Origin: Carnobacterium divergens DSM 20623
GTDB lineage: Bacteria; Bacillota; Bacilli; Lactobacillales; Carnobacteriaceae
DNA: 64,000 nucleotides
Assembly (NCBI RefSeq): GCF_000744255.1
Contig: NZ_JQLO01000001.1
Coordinates: 496,001 to 560,000, forward strand
Direction: 5' to 3'
How positions within the stretch are numbered: position 1 is the first letter of the stretch; every line of letters starts with the position of its first letter. A program made the translations under genes and the position numbers. Positions 52,532-61,229 of this stretch are shown here, piece after piece. The notes under the pieces were generated by a model. The model saw only the letters and a program-made list of their open reading frames with translations, did no database searches and was not told where the DNA came from.

Positions 52532-54601
52532 ATGGACAGCTTAGTTTTATTTATTTTGATGGTTGCTGGAGTTTTACTATCTGCGATTGTCAGCAAATAC
52601 ATTCCTCAAATCCCATTAGCACTTATTCAAATTATGATTGGCTTGCTATTAGCTATTGTACCAATTGAACAGACCACGATTCATTTTGAACCTGAATTAT
52701 TTATGATTGGTATTATTGCGCCGCTAGTTTTTTATGAGGGACAAAACATTTCACGTAAAGAATTATGGAAGCTAAGAGGACCCATTTTACTTTTAGCTTT
52801 TGGGTTAGTTTTACTCTTAGTAGTGGCAGGAGGCTTTTTGATTCATTGGCTAATACCTGACTTGCCGCTACCTGTTTCATTTGCGTTATCGGCAATTGTT
52901 TCACCAACGGATACAGTAGCGTTGAAATCAATTGTAAAAAATATTAAATTGCCAGATAATATTATGGCTGTTTTAGAAGGCGAGTCTTTGATTAATGATG
53001 CTGCTGGTTTGGTGTCCTTTAAAGTTGCTTTAGGCGTAGTAATGACAGGTTATTTTTCAGTGAAAGAAGCTAGCTTTGAATTTCTAATTGCTGCTTTTGG
53101 GGGAATCATTTTCGGGGGGATTGTCGGTTTTCTATTTGTTAAATTACGTCTTCAATTACGAAAAATGAGATTGGAGCAAACCGAGTTATTGGTGTTAATT
53201 CAATTAATTACACCGTTTACTATTTTTATTGCTGCAGAGCGTCTTGAATTTTCAGGTGTATTAGCAATGGTAGCTGCCGGAGTCGTTCATGGCGTAGAGC
53301 ATGACCACCTGCAAGCAACCACAACTAAAATCCAGATGGTTTCTAATAATGTTTGGGGAACCGTAGTCTATTTTCTGAATAGTTTGGTATTTTTATTGTT
53401 AGGCGCTACATTGCCTTCAGTTGTGGCTAAAATCTGGAGTAAGGAAAATTTTTTAGTGGAAGAGTTACTAGGTTTAGCATTAATCATTTCACTATTTCTA
53501 ATGGCCGTTCGTTTTATTTGGGTCTATTTACTGCATGAACATTTTGTCGAACCTAATGCGATGAAATTTGAAGATTATTTCAAATCTTTTGTATTGGGTG
53601 CTGAAAAGAAACAAGTAGATCAAATCAGCCGAGGAAAATATGCGTTAATCACAACTTTAGCAGGCGTTCATGGAACAATTTCGTTAGCAACGGCTCTTTC
53701 AATTCCGTTGGTTTTAACAAATGGACAAGCCTTTCCGTTACGCAATGAATTGCTATTTATTACAGCAATGATTATTCTAATTAGTATAGTCAGTGCTACG
53801 ATTTTCTTGCCACTTATTTTACCAAAAGAAGAATTACCAGAAGTAAGCACGAATTTCTTAGATTTTAAAACAGCATATGCGCTACTTTTAAAACAAACAA
53901 GCCAACAATTAGAAGCAAAGCGAACAACGTCAAATCAATATTATATCAATCAAACAATTGTAGAATTAACTCGCAAATTAGCAGACACTGAAGAGGTTTC
54001 GCTTCGTGAAATGGATAAAAAGCAAGTCAAACAATTATTGAATTATGCGAATACAATTCAATCCAAAACAATTGATGATTTATATAAAAATAATGTCATT
54101 TCCAAACAAACCCATGAATTATTCGCTGCCTTTAGTGCGGCTTCTAAACAGTTTGAGGAAAAGAATTTTATTAAAAAAATCTTTTTCCGATTGAAATTTA
54201 GTCTGCTGAGAAACCGGTTAAATCATATGGAAGAAAAGGAAATTAAAGAACATTTTAATTCACGATTTAAGAATAATCAGCTTATTATGGACGAATTTAA
54301 ATTGGCGCAAAAAATCAGTGCGGAAGCAACAATTCAAGCTCTGCAAAATCAAATGAATACTGCTAACAGAAAAGAAACGCTACGAGTCATTCAGCGTTAT
54401 AATCGCTTTATGAAACAAAGCCAAGATGATCTAGAGGAAGTTGAAGAATCAAATTACTATGCACGACTAGCATTGCAAATCCAACGAGAAATCGTTCAAA
54501 GAATGATGGATGAAAAAATGATTGACTATCCAGTTGCTAACCAAATAGGTGAACAAATCGGATACGATGAGCTGAGTGAATTGGCTCTTGGAACTGAGTG
54601 A
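52532..54601 (+). CDS. CPA1-family Na+/H+ antiporter
   Basis: This 689-residue antiporter has 10-12 membrane spans in about 415 residues. The ion-binding motifs are SPTDTVALKSI (near residue 128) and GESLINDAAGLVSFK, typical of NhaP/YvgP-type exchangers. A long hydrophilic C-terminal domain of about 260 residues is helical and charged, and probably regulatory. The ATG at 52532 follows GGAGG. It exports Na+ or K+ for pH and salt tolerance. It lies between rodZ and pgsA, which are usually adjacent. Confidence 0.92.
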   Translation: MDSLVLFILMVAGVLLSAIVSKYIPQIPLALIQIMIGLLLAIVPIEQTTIHFEPELFMIGIIAPLVFYEGQNISRKELWKLRGPILLLAFGLVLLLVVAGGFLIHWLIPDLPLPVSFALSAIVSPTDTVALKSIVKNIKLPDNIMAVLEGESLINDAAGLVSFKVALGVVMTGYFSVKEASFEFLIAAFGGIIFGGIVGFLFVKLRLQLRKMRLEQTELLVLIQLITPFTIFIAAERLEFSGVLAMVAAGVVHGVEHDHLQATTTKIQMVSNNVWGTVVYFLNSLVFLLLGATLPSVVAKIWSKENFLVEELLGLALIISLFLMAVRFIWVYLLHEHFVEPNAMKFEDYFKSFVLGAEKKQVDQISRGKYALITTLAGVHGTISLATALSIPLVLTNGQAFPLRNELLFITAMIILISIVSATIFLPLILPKEELPEVSTNFLDFKTAYALLLKQTSQQLEAKRTTSNQYYINQTIVELTRKLADTEEVSLREMDKKQVKQLLNYANTIQSKTIDDLYKNNVISKQTHELFAAFSAASKQFEEKNFIKKIFFRLKFSLLRNRLNHMEEKEIKEHFNSRFKNNQLIMDEFKLAQKISAEATIQALQNQMNTANRKETLRVIQRYNRFMKQSQDDLEEVEESNYYARLALQIQREIVQRMMDEKMIDYPVANQIGEQIGYDELSELALGTE

Positions 54602-54707
54602 AATACCAATAGAGATAGAATAGAATTTCATTGACGAATCGCAGTGAGTTGATTATGATTAAAGAGATTCATTTCAGAATTATCAGTTAAGAGTGGAGGA
54701 AATACTA

Positions 54708-55286
54708 TTGAATTTACCAAATAAGTTAACCGTTCTTCGTATTTTTATGATTCCTATTTTTATGGTGATTGTTTTAGCACCGTTAAATTGGGGAGAAGTA
54801 TCAGTACTAGGTTCATCGATTGAAGTAACTCAATTGGTTGGTGCTATTATTTTTGCTTTAGCAAGTATGACAGATTGGTTAGATGGAAAAATTGCCCGTG
54901 CAAGAGGTTTAGTTACAAACTTCGGGAAATTTGCTGATCCATTAGCAGATAAAATGCTTGTTGTAACAGCTTTTATCGTACTAGTTGGTCAAGGCATCGT
55001 TCCTTCTTGGGTCGTTGCAATTATCATTTGTCGTGAATTAGCAGTAACGGGTTTACGTTTATTGTTAGTTGGAGACGGTGAAGTGATGGCTGCTGCCATG
55101 CCGGGAAAAATCAAAACCGCAACACAAATGGTGGCAATTATTTTATTATTCTTAAATAATTTTCCATTTGAAGGAATGGGTTTCCCATTTGCATCGATTA
55201 TGTTGTATGTCTGTTTGTTCTTTACAATCTATTCAGGCGTTGACTACTTCATTAAAAATAAAGATGTTTTTAAAGGATCTATGTAA
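54708..55286 (+). CDS. pgsA: CDP-diacylglycerol-glycerol-3-phosphate 3-phosphatidyltransferase
   Basis: This 192-residue membrane enzyme makes phosphatidylglycerol phosphate. The CDP-alcohol phosphotransferase motif D-G-x2-A-R-x8-G-x3-D-x3-D reads DGKIARARGLVTNFGKFAD. About five spans are present. The TTG at 54708 is chosen because GTGGAGG lies about eight bases before it and NLPNKLTVLRI is the usual start; the longer frame begins inside the ribosome site. Confidence 0.95.
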   Translation: MNLPNKLTVLRIFMIPIFMVIVLAPLNWGEVSVLGSSIEVTQLVGAIIFALASMTDWLDGKIARARGLVTNFGKFADPLADKMLVVTAFIVLVGQGIVPSWVVAIIICRELAVTGLRLLLVGDGEVMAAAMPGKIKTATQMVAIILLFLNNFPFEGMGFPFASIMLYVCLFFTIYSGVDYFIKNKDVFKGSM

Positions 55287-55290
55287 GATT

Positions 55291-55330
55291 GAAAGAGGAG
55301 CTAGCGATTTGCTAAGCTTCTCTTTTTTTT
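55291..55330 (+). terminator. Terminator after pgsA
   Basis: AAGAGGAGCTAGC pairs imperfectly with GCTAAGCTTCTCTT, followed by eight T's. Confidence 0.75.
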
Positions 55331-55429
55331 TAGAATTGTGCTAAAATAAGTAAGAGAAGCAACTGAATTTAATAAAAAAATGAAAAATCAATAGAATGCA
55401 GATAGTATTGAATAAGAGGAGCGGTGGAG

Positions 55430-56692
55430 ATGAAAGCTGAAATTATTGCAGTAGGTACCGAACTACTATTGGGACAAATCGTTAATACAAATGCAGCTTT
55501 CTTATCACAAGAATTAGCAGCATTAGGAATAAATGTTTACCATCATGTGGTGGTTGGAGATAATGCCAAGCGGCTTGAAGCTGTTTTAGAGCAAGCTGAA
55601 AAAAGAAGTGATTTGATTATTTTGACAGGTGGCCTAGGACCTACAAAAGATGATATGACAAAACAGACAGTAGCCGCTCATCTAAAGAAAAAATTGGTAA
55701 TCGATCAGAATGCACTTGAAAAAATCAACGTATTTCATCAAGCAAGTAACCGTCCAATGACGGAAAACAATCGTTTACAAGCACTGGTCATTGAAGGGTC
55801 AACCGTATTAGCCAATAAAACTGGGTTAGCAGCGGGTATGTTCTTAAAAAAAGATACCGTGAATTACTTGCTGTTACCCGGTCCACCCAACGAATTGAAA
55901 CCGATGTTTTTAAATGAAGCTAAGCCACTTCTACAAAAAGAAAATCCAACTGAATCCCTTATGGTTTCTAGGGTGTTGCGATTCTATGGCATTGGCGAAT
56001 CACGCTTGGTTACGGTATTAGATGACTTAATTGAAGAACAAACCAACCCAACATTAGCGCCTTATGCAGGAGATTACGAAGTGACGCTTAGAATTACCGC
56101 TAATGGAGACTCTCAGTCCTGTTGTAAACTGTTATTGGATAACTTAGAAGAAAAGATTCAACTGCGGGTAGGCGAGTATTTTTATGGCTATGGCGACACG
56201 ACTCGGTTAGCTGAAGTAGTGGTTGATTTGCTAAAAGAGCGTACAATTACGATAACTGCTGCTGAAAGTTTAACAGGTGGTGGATTTCAAAGTATGTTGG
56301 CAAGTATTCCAGGTGCTTCTGATATCTTTAATGGTGGCTTCGTTGCTTATCAAAATGAAATCAAAGAACAGTTATTAGGTGTTTCAGCAAAGACATTAAA
56401 TGAAAAAGGTGCGGTTAGTAAAGAATGTGCGATTGAAATGGCAGAAGGTGTACAAAAATTAATGAAAACTAAAATGGCTTTGTCATTTACTGGCGTTGCA
56501 GGACCAGCTATGCTTGAAAATCAACCAGTAGGAACAGTTTGGATTGCGTTGGCACAAGAGAACCAACCTACAATTGCAATTTGCCATCATTTTGCCAGAG
56601 ATCGAAATGGTAATCGAGAACAAGCAATTTTAGCAGGATTTGATTTCATTCGAAGAGTAGTGCTCTCTTTACCAATAGAAATAGAAAGTTGA
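55430..56692 (+). CDS. cinA: Competence/damage-inducible protein CinA
   Basis: This 420-residue protein has an N-terminal MoaB/MoeA-like (COG1058) domain with [20 protein letters not shown] and [13 protein letters not shown]. The C-terminal CinA/PncC-type NMN deamidase domain has [21 protein letters not shown] and FTGVAGPA. In streptococci CinA is co-transcribed with recA and induced in competence; here recA follows after 181 bases with its own promoter. The ATG at 55430 fits the family N-terminus better than the GTG six bases upstream. Confidence 0.94.
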   Translation: MKAEIIAVGTELLLGQIVNTNAAFLSQELAALGINVYHHVVVGDNAKRLEAVLEQAEKRSDLIILTGGLGPTKDDMTKQTVAAHLKKKLVIDQNALEKINVFHQASNRPMTENNRLQALVIEGSTVLANKTGLAAGMFLKKDTVNYLLLPGPPNELKPMFLNEAKPLLQKENPTESLMVSRVLRFYGIGESRLVTVLDDLIEEQTNPTLAPYAGDYEVTLRITANGDSQSCCKLLLDNLEEKIQLRVGEYFYGYGDTTRLAEVVVDLLKERTITITAAESLTGGGFQSMLASIPGASDIFNGGFVAYQNEIKEQLLGVSAKTLNEKGAVSKECAIEMAEGVQKLMKTKMALSFTGVAGPAMLENQPVGTVWIALAQENQPTIAICHHFARDRNGNREQAILAGFDFIRRVVLSLPIEIES

Positions 56693-56747
56693 AATCATTG
56701 GTATCTATGGATTTTTAATAGCTACGTAAAAATAAATCTCTTTTAAC

Positions 56748-56761
56748 CGAATGTTTGTTCG
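56748..56761 (+). promoter_or_regulatory. LexA (SOS) box upstream of recA
   Basis: CGAATGTTTGTTCG matches the Firmicute LexA box CGAAC-N4-GTTCG with one mismatch. It lies just before the -35 of recA. Confidence 0.7.
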
Positions 56762-56769
56762 ATTTTCTC

Positions 56770-56798
56770 TTGCTTTTTTTAGCAAGAACTATTATTAT
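56770..56798 (+). promoter_or_regulatory. recA promoter
   Basis: TTGCTT, a 17-base spacer and TATTAT, about 75 bases before the ATG. The same stretch forms a small CTTGCT/AGCAAG dyad. Confidence 0.6.
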
Positions 56799-56873
56799 AT
56801 ATCTTGTAACCGTAAAATAACTGATAATGAACTAGTAAATAATTTTTTGAAGATAGATTGAGGAGGAATTTTA

Positions 56874-57968
56874 ATGGCAGATGATCGTAAACAAGCATTG
56901 GACGCAGCATTGAAAAAAATTGAAAAAAGTTTTGGTAAAGGTTCTGTAATGAAGCTGGGTGAAAAAGTTGATACTCAAATCTCAACAATTCCTAGTGGTT
57001 CATTAGCATTAGATGTAGCTTTAGGAGTAGGTGGGTTTCCAAAAGGACGTATTGTTGAAGTTTATGGACCTGAAAGTTCAGGTAAAACAACGGTTGCTTT
57101 ACACGCCGTTGCCGAAGTTCAAAAACAAGGTGGAATCGCAGCCTTTATCGATGCTGAACATGCATTAGATCCGCAATATGCACAAAATTTAGGAGTTAAT
57201 ATTGATGAATTACTATTATCTCAACCCGATACAGGTGAGCAAGGGTTAGAGATTGCAGACGCTTTAGTCTCAAGTGGTGCCGTTGATATCGTGGTAATTG
57301 ATTCAGTAGCAGCCTTAGTTCCTCGTGCTGAGATTGAAGGCGAAATGGGAGCTAGCCATGTTGGTTTACAAGCGCGTTTAATGTCTCAAGCTTTACGTAA
57401 ATTATCTGGGTCAATTAATAAAACTAAAACAATTGCATTGTTTATCAATCAAATTCGTGAAAAAGTTGGTGTAATGTTTGGAAATCCAGAAATCACACCA
57501 GGTGGACGTGCTTTGAAATTCTACGCAACGGTTCGTTTGGAAGTGCGCCGTGCAGAACAAATTAAAAATGGTACGGATGTTGTTGGAAATAGAACAAAAA
57601 TTAAAGTAGTAAAAAATAAAGTAGCTCCTCCTTTTAAAGTAGCTGAAGTTGATATTATGTATGGCGAAGGAATTTCTCAAGTTGGTGAGCTATTAGATAT
57701 GGGTTCAGAAAAAGACATTGTTGATAAAAGTGGTGCTTGGTATTCATATGAAGGCGAGCGAATTGGTCAAGGTCGTGAGAATGCGAAGAAATATTTTAAA
57801 GACAATCCTGACTTAAGAGAAGAAATTGAGAAAAAAGTTCGTGCAGCATATGGAATTGGTGAAGAAGTGGAAGAAAAAGCTTCTGAAAAGAAAAATGCAA
57901 AAGAATCTAAAAAGCAAACTTCTGAAAAAAGTGAGATCGTGTTAGATTTACCTGAAATTGAAAAATAA
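56874..57968 (+). CDS. recA: Recombinase RecA
   Basis: This 364-residue recombinase has Walker [10 protein letters not shown] near residue 65, the MAW motif region, the loop L2 signature [17 protein letters not shown] with [11 protein letters not shown], and an acidic/Lys-rich tail. RecA polymerises on single-stranded DNA for repair, SOS induction and uptake of transforming DNA. AGGAGG precedes the ATG. An SOS box upstream indicates damage control. Confidence 0.98.
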   Translation: MADDRKQALDAALKKIEKSFGKGSVMKLGEKVDTQISTIPSGSLALDVALGVGGFPKGRIVEVYGPESSGKTTVALHAVAEVQKQGGIAAFIDAEHALDPQYAQNLGVNIDELLLSQPDTGEQGLEIADALVSSGAVDIVVIDSVAALVPRAEIEGEMGASHVGLQARLMSQALRKLSGSINKTKTIALFINQIREKVGVMFGNPEITPGGRALKFYATVRLEVRRAEQIKNGTDVVGNRTKIKVVKNKVAPPFKVAEVDIMYGEGISQVGELLDMGSEKDIVDKSGAWYSYEGERIGQGRENAKKYFKDNPDLREEIEKKVRAAYGIGEEVEEKASEKKNAKESKKQTSEKSEIVLDLPEIEK

Positions 57969-57974
57969 TTAATT

Positions 57975-58015
57975 GAAAGAGGTCAATTGCGAAAGCAATG
58001 AGACTTCTTTTTTTT
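57975..58015 (+). terminator. Terminator after recA
   Basis: AAGAGGTC-ATTGC pairs with GCAAT-GAGACTTCTT around a GAAA loop, followed by T's. Confidence 0.85.
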
Positions 58016-58309
58016 CAAATAAAAAGAGAACGCTATCAATGTTAGTTTATCAAAATAACATAAAACACAGACACATAAATTCAATTAATAACGATAACTA
58101 TAATTATTTAATTTGATAGATATCTGATATTTATAAAAAGGTTCAACAAATCACACTATTTAAGTTGACATGTACCCTCTCTACAATTAAAATTAGAGGT
58201 GTGTTGTATTACACTTATAAAAGATAGGGATAAAAATTTGTTAAAAACAATATTTTTACCAAAAGAAATGATAAATGACCAATTAAATACATGATACGGA
58301 GGTGGAAGA
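58016..58309. other. AT-rich intergenic region between recA and rny
   Basis: About 295 bases lie between the recA terminator and rny. There is no credible ORF. The left 130 bases are AT-rich with no strong repeat. The right part holds the rny promoter and a leader of about 110 bases. Confidence 0.6.
58165..58193 (+). promoter_or_regulatory. rny promoter
   Basis: A perfect TTGACA, a 17-base spacer and TAAAAT. This is the best -35 in the window. Confidence 0.75.
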
Positions 58310-59869
58310 ATGTTAATTATTAGTGTAGCCTTCGCTATCGTTGCTTTAGTTGTTGGTCTAATCGCAGGATATATCGTCCGCAAGTCAACTCACGAAAAGG
58401 AACTAGCAGGAGCTAGAAACACTGCAACTGGAATTTTGGAGGAAGCAAGAAGAGAAGCAGAGACCATGAAAAAAGAAGCTTTGTTGGAGGCGAAGGATGA
58501 AAATCACAGATACCGAACTGAAATTGAAACGGAGCTAAAAGAGAGAAGAAGCGACATTCTGAAACAAGAAAATCGTTTACTACAACGTGAAGAAAACCTA
58601 GACCGTAAAGATGATGGACTAGAAAAACGGGAACGTTCCCTTGAAGCCAAAGAAGAAAAACTAAGTTCAAGACAACAGCTAATTGACGATCAAGAGAAAA
58701 AAGCAACATTACTAGTTGAAGAACAACAACTTGAATTAGAAAGAGTTGCGGCTTTATCACGAGAAGAAGCTAAAAACATGATTATCAAGGAAACAGAAGA
58801 AGATCTATCCCACGAATTAGCTGTAATGGTTAAAGATTCTGAACAACGTGCTAAAGAGGAAGCAGATCGAAAAGCGAAAAATCTGATTTCATTAGCAATT
58901 CAACGTTGTGCAGCAGATCAAGTTTCTGAGACGACTGTTTCGGTAGTCACATTACCAAGTGATGAAATGAAAGGTCGAATTATTGGTCGTGAAGGTCGAA
59001 ATATCAGAACCCTTGAAACCCTAACAGGAATTGATTTGATTATCGATGATACTCCTGAAGCAGTTATTTTAAGTGGATTTGATCCAATCAGACGTGAAAT
59101 AGCAAGAATGACACTTGAAAAATTAATTCAAGACGGTCGAATTCATCCAGCTCGAATTGAAGAGATGGTTGAAAAATCAAGAAAAGAAATGGATGAGCGT
59201 ATCCGAGAAATTGGGGAACAAGCAACCTTTGATGTTGGAGTTCATTCGTTACATCCAGATTTAATTAAGATTCTAGGTCGTTTACGCTTTAGAACAAGTT
59301 ATGGTCAAAATGTTTTAAACCACTCAATTGAAGTGGCAAAATTAGCAGGTGTTTTAGCAGCAGAACTTGGAGAAGATGTTGCCTTAGCAAAACGTGCTGG
59401 TTTGCTTCATGACATTGGTAAAGCGTTAGATCACGAAATTGAAGGCTCTCATGTAGAAATTGGTGAAGAGATTGCAACGAAATACAAAGAAAATGCAACG
59501 GTTATTAATGCCATCGCTTCTCATCATGGAGATACCGAAGCCACTTCAGTTATATCGGTATTAGTTGCAGCAGCGGATGCATTATCAGCAGCTAGACCAG
59601 GAGCGAGAAGTGAATCTCTTGAAAACTATATTCGTCGTTTAGAAAAACTTGAAGGCATTTCTAATAGTTTTGAAGGCGTTGAAAGAAGTTTCGCTATTCA
59701 AGCAGGACGTGAAGTTCGGATTATGGTTCAACCCGAACAAATTGATGATCTTGGTGCCATTAGTTTAGCTCGTGATATTCGAAAACGAATTGAAGATGAA
59801 CTTGATTATCCGGGACACATTAAAGTAACGGTCATTCGTGAAACAAGAGCGGTTGATTACGCAAAATAA
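58310..59869 (+). CDS. rny: Ribonuclease Y
   Basis: This 519-residue endoribonuclease has an N-terminal membrane anchor (residues 2-24) and a long charged coiled coil to about residue 190. A KH domain follows ([19 protein letters not shown]), then an HD domain with [12 protein letters not shown] near residue 367 and [10 protein letters not shown]. It starts decay of many mRNAs at the membrane. GGAGGTGG precedes the ATG. It lies upstream of ymdB and ricA, both linked to RNase Y biology in Bacillus. Confidence 0.97.
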   Translation: MLIISVAFAIVALVVGLIAGYIVRKSTHEKELAGARNTATGILEEARREAETMKKEALLEAKDENHRYRTEIETELKERRSDILKQENRLLQREENLDRKDDGLEKRERSLEAKEEKLSSRQQLIDDQEKKATLLVEEQQLELERVAALSREEAKNMIIKETEEDLSHELAVMVKDSEQRAKEEADRKAKNLISLAIQRCAADQVSETTVSVVTLPSDEMKGRIIGREGRNIRTLETLTGIDLIIDDTPEAVILSGFDPIRREIARMTLEKLIQDGRIHPARIEEMVEKSRKEMDERIREIGEQATFDVGVHSLHPDLIKILGRLRFRTSYGQNVLNHSIEVAKLAGVLAAELGEDVALAKRAGLLHDIGKALDHEIEGSHVEIGEEIATKYKENATVINAIASHHGDTEATSVISVLVAAADALSAARPGARSESLENYIRRLEKLEGISNSFEGVERSFAIQAGREVRIMVQPEQIDDLGAISLARDIRKRIEDELDYPGHIKVTVIRETRAVDYAK

Positions 59870-59874
59870 TGATT

Positions 59875-59917
59875 AAAAGATGGGAAAGAGTAAATATACT
59901 CTTTCCCATCTTTTTTT
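59875..59917 (+). terminator. Terminator after rny
   Basis: AAAGATGGGAAAGAGTA pairs perfectly with TACTCTTTCCCATCTTT, followed by T's. Confidence 0.94.
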
Positions 59918-60000
59918 AATAAGAAGACGTCACCCCTTTTATTTAAGTTGAAATATTGGTAAAATAAAGTGATGTATAAAAAGAGAAGAGGCTATATAAA

Positions 60001-60807
60001 ATGAAATTATTATTTGTCGGAGATGTTGTCGGATCGATGGGGCGCGAAATGGTCCATGAGTATCTACCTAAATTAAAAAGAGAGTACCGTCCACAAGTGA
60101 CGATTTTAAATGGTGAAAATGCAGCAGCAGGACGCGGAATCACTGAAAAAATATATAAAGGATTCTTACAAGATGGCGTAGATATCGTAACAATGGGAAA
60201 TCACACTTGGGATAATCGCGAAATTTTTGAATTTATTGATGATGCCAAAAAAATGATTCGTCCAGCAAATTACCCAGAAGATACAACACCTGGTAAAGGA
60301 ATGGCCTTTATTAAAGTTAATCAATTAGAACTAGCTGTTATTAATTTACATGGTCGTGTGTTTATGGCGGATTTAGATGATCCTTTTAGAAAAATTGAAG
60401 AATTAGTAGAAGAAGCAAGAAAACGTACGCCATTGATTTTTGTGGATTTTCATGCTGAAACGACAAGTGAAAAACAAGCGATGGGCTGGTTCTTAGATGG
60501 TCGTGTTTCTGCAGTTGTCGGTACTCATACCCATGTTCAAACAAATGACGCAAGAATTTTACCTGAAGGAACAGCCTATTTGACTGATGTAGGGATGACA
60601 GGTCCTTATGATGGTGTTTTAGGAATGGCGAAAGAGCAGGTTCTTAATCGCTTTTTAACACAGATGCCAACGCGTTTTGAAGTACCAAAAGAAGGCCGTA
60701 AAATTTTATCTGCTTGCTTGATTGAATTAGACGATCAAACAGGGAAAGCTAAAAATATTCAAAATATTGTGATTAATGAAGACCGTCCATTTGGAGGCGA
60801 CTTTTAA
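60001..60807 (+). CDS. ymdB: YmdB-family metallophosphoesterase
   Basis: This 268-residue enzyme has the phosphoesterase ligands in LLFVGDVVGSMGRE, NGENAAAGRGIT, TMGNHTWDNREIF, VDFHAETTSEKQAMGWFLDG and VVGTHTHVQT. YmdB of Bacillus hydrolyses 2',3'-cAMP and related cyclic nucleotides and affects biofilm and motility decisions. It follows rny after its terminator and overlaps ricA by one base. Confidence 0.95.
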   Translation: MKLLFVGDVVGSMGREMVHEYLPKLKREYRPQVTILNGENAAAGRGITEKIYKGFLQDGVDIVTMGNHTWDNREIFEFIDDAKKMIRPANYPEDTTPGKGMAFIKVNQLELAVINLHGRVFMADLDDPFRKIEELVEEARKRTPLIFVDFHAETTSEKQAMGWFLDGRVSAVVGTHTHVQTNDARILPEGTAYLTDVGMTGPYDGVLGMAKEQVLNRFLTQMPTRFEVPKEGRKILSACLIELDDQTGKAKNIQNIVINEDRPFGGDF

Positions 60808-61199
60808 TGTTTAGAAAAGAGCCTGAATCTTTATTAGATGAAGCCACTAAAGAGACATTAGAAAAATTAACTCAATTATTGCAAAAAAACGAAACCATTC
60901 AAACCTACCAACAAATTGAAGCAAAAGCACAAAACCATGCTCATTTAAATGAATTGATTGAACAGATTAAAATAAAACAAAAAGAAGCAGTAGCGTTTAA
61001 TCATTACGGCAAGCCTGAAGCTGAAAAAATAGCGATTAGAGAGGCAGAGCAATTAACAAGAGAATTCAACGAGCATATTGTAGTTACGAGTTACCAAGAT
61101 TCACTTGTTGAAGCAGATGATTTATTGCAACAATTAATCGGTACGATTCAAGATGAACTTGTCAAAGAAATCGAAGAAAAATTAACCGAATTAAGTTAA
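60807..61199 (+). CDS. ricA: YlbF/YmcA-family RNase Y cofactor
   Basis: This 130-residue helical protein matches the YlbF/YmcA family: KETLEKLTQLLQKNETIQTYQQIEAKAQNH, then LIEQIKIKQKEAVAFNHYGKPEAEKIA, a long helical hairpin. In Bacillus, RicA (YmcA), RicF (YlbF) and RicT (YaaT) form an Fe-S complex that directs RNase Y. Family position before mutS supports RicA. No Cys residues are visible in this protein, unlike the Fe-S-binding form, so that trait may be absent. Confidence 0.85.
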   Translation: MFRKEPESLLDEATKETLEKLTQLLQKNETIQTYQQIEAKAQNHAHLNELIEQIKIKQKEAVAFNHYGKPEAEKIAIREAEQLTREFNEHIVVTSYQDSLVEADDLLQQLIGTIQDELVKEIEEKLTELS

Positions 61200-61229
61200 T
61201 AAATGAATTGAGAAAGGAGTGGATAAAAG

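Noticed and set aside
58090-58140. AT-rich repeats between recA and rny as a possible replication or attachment site
   Set aside because: No DnaA-box cluster, no integrase nearby, and no clear direct repeats.
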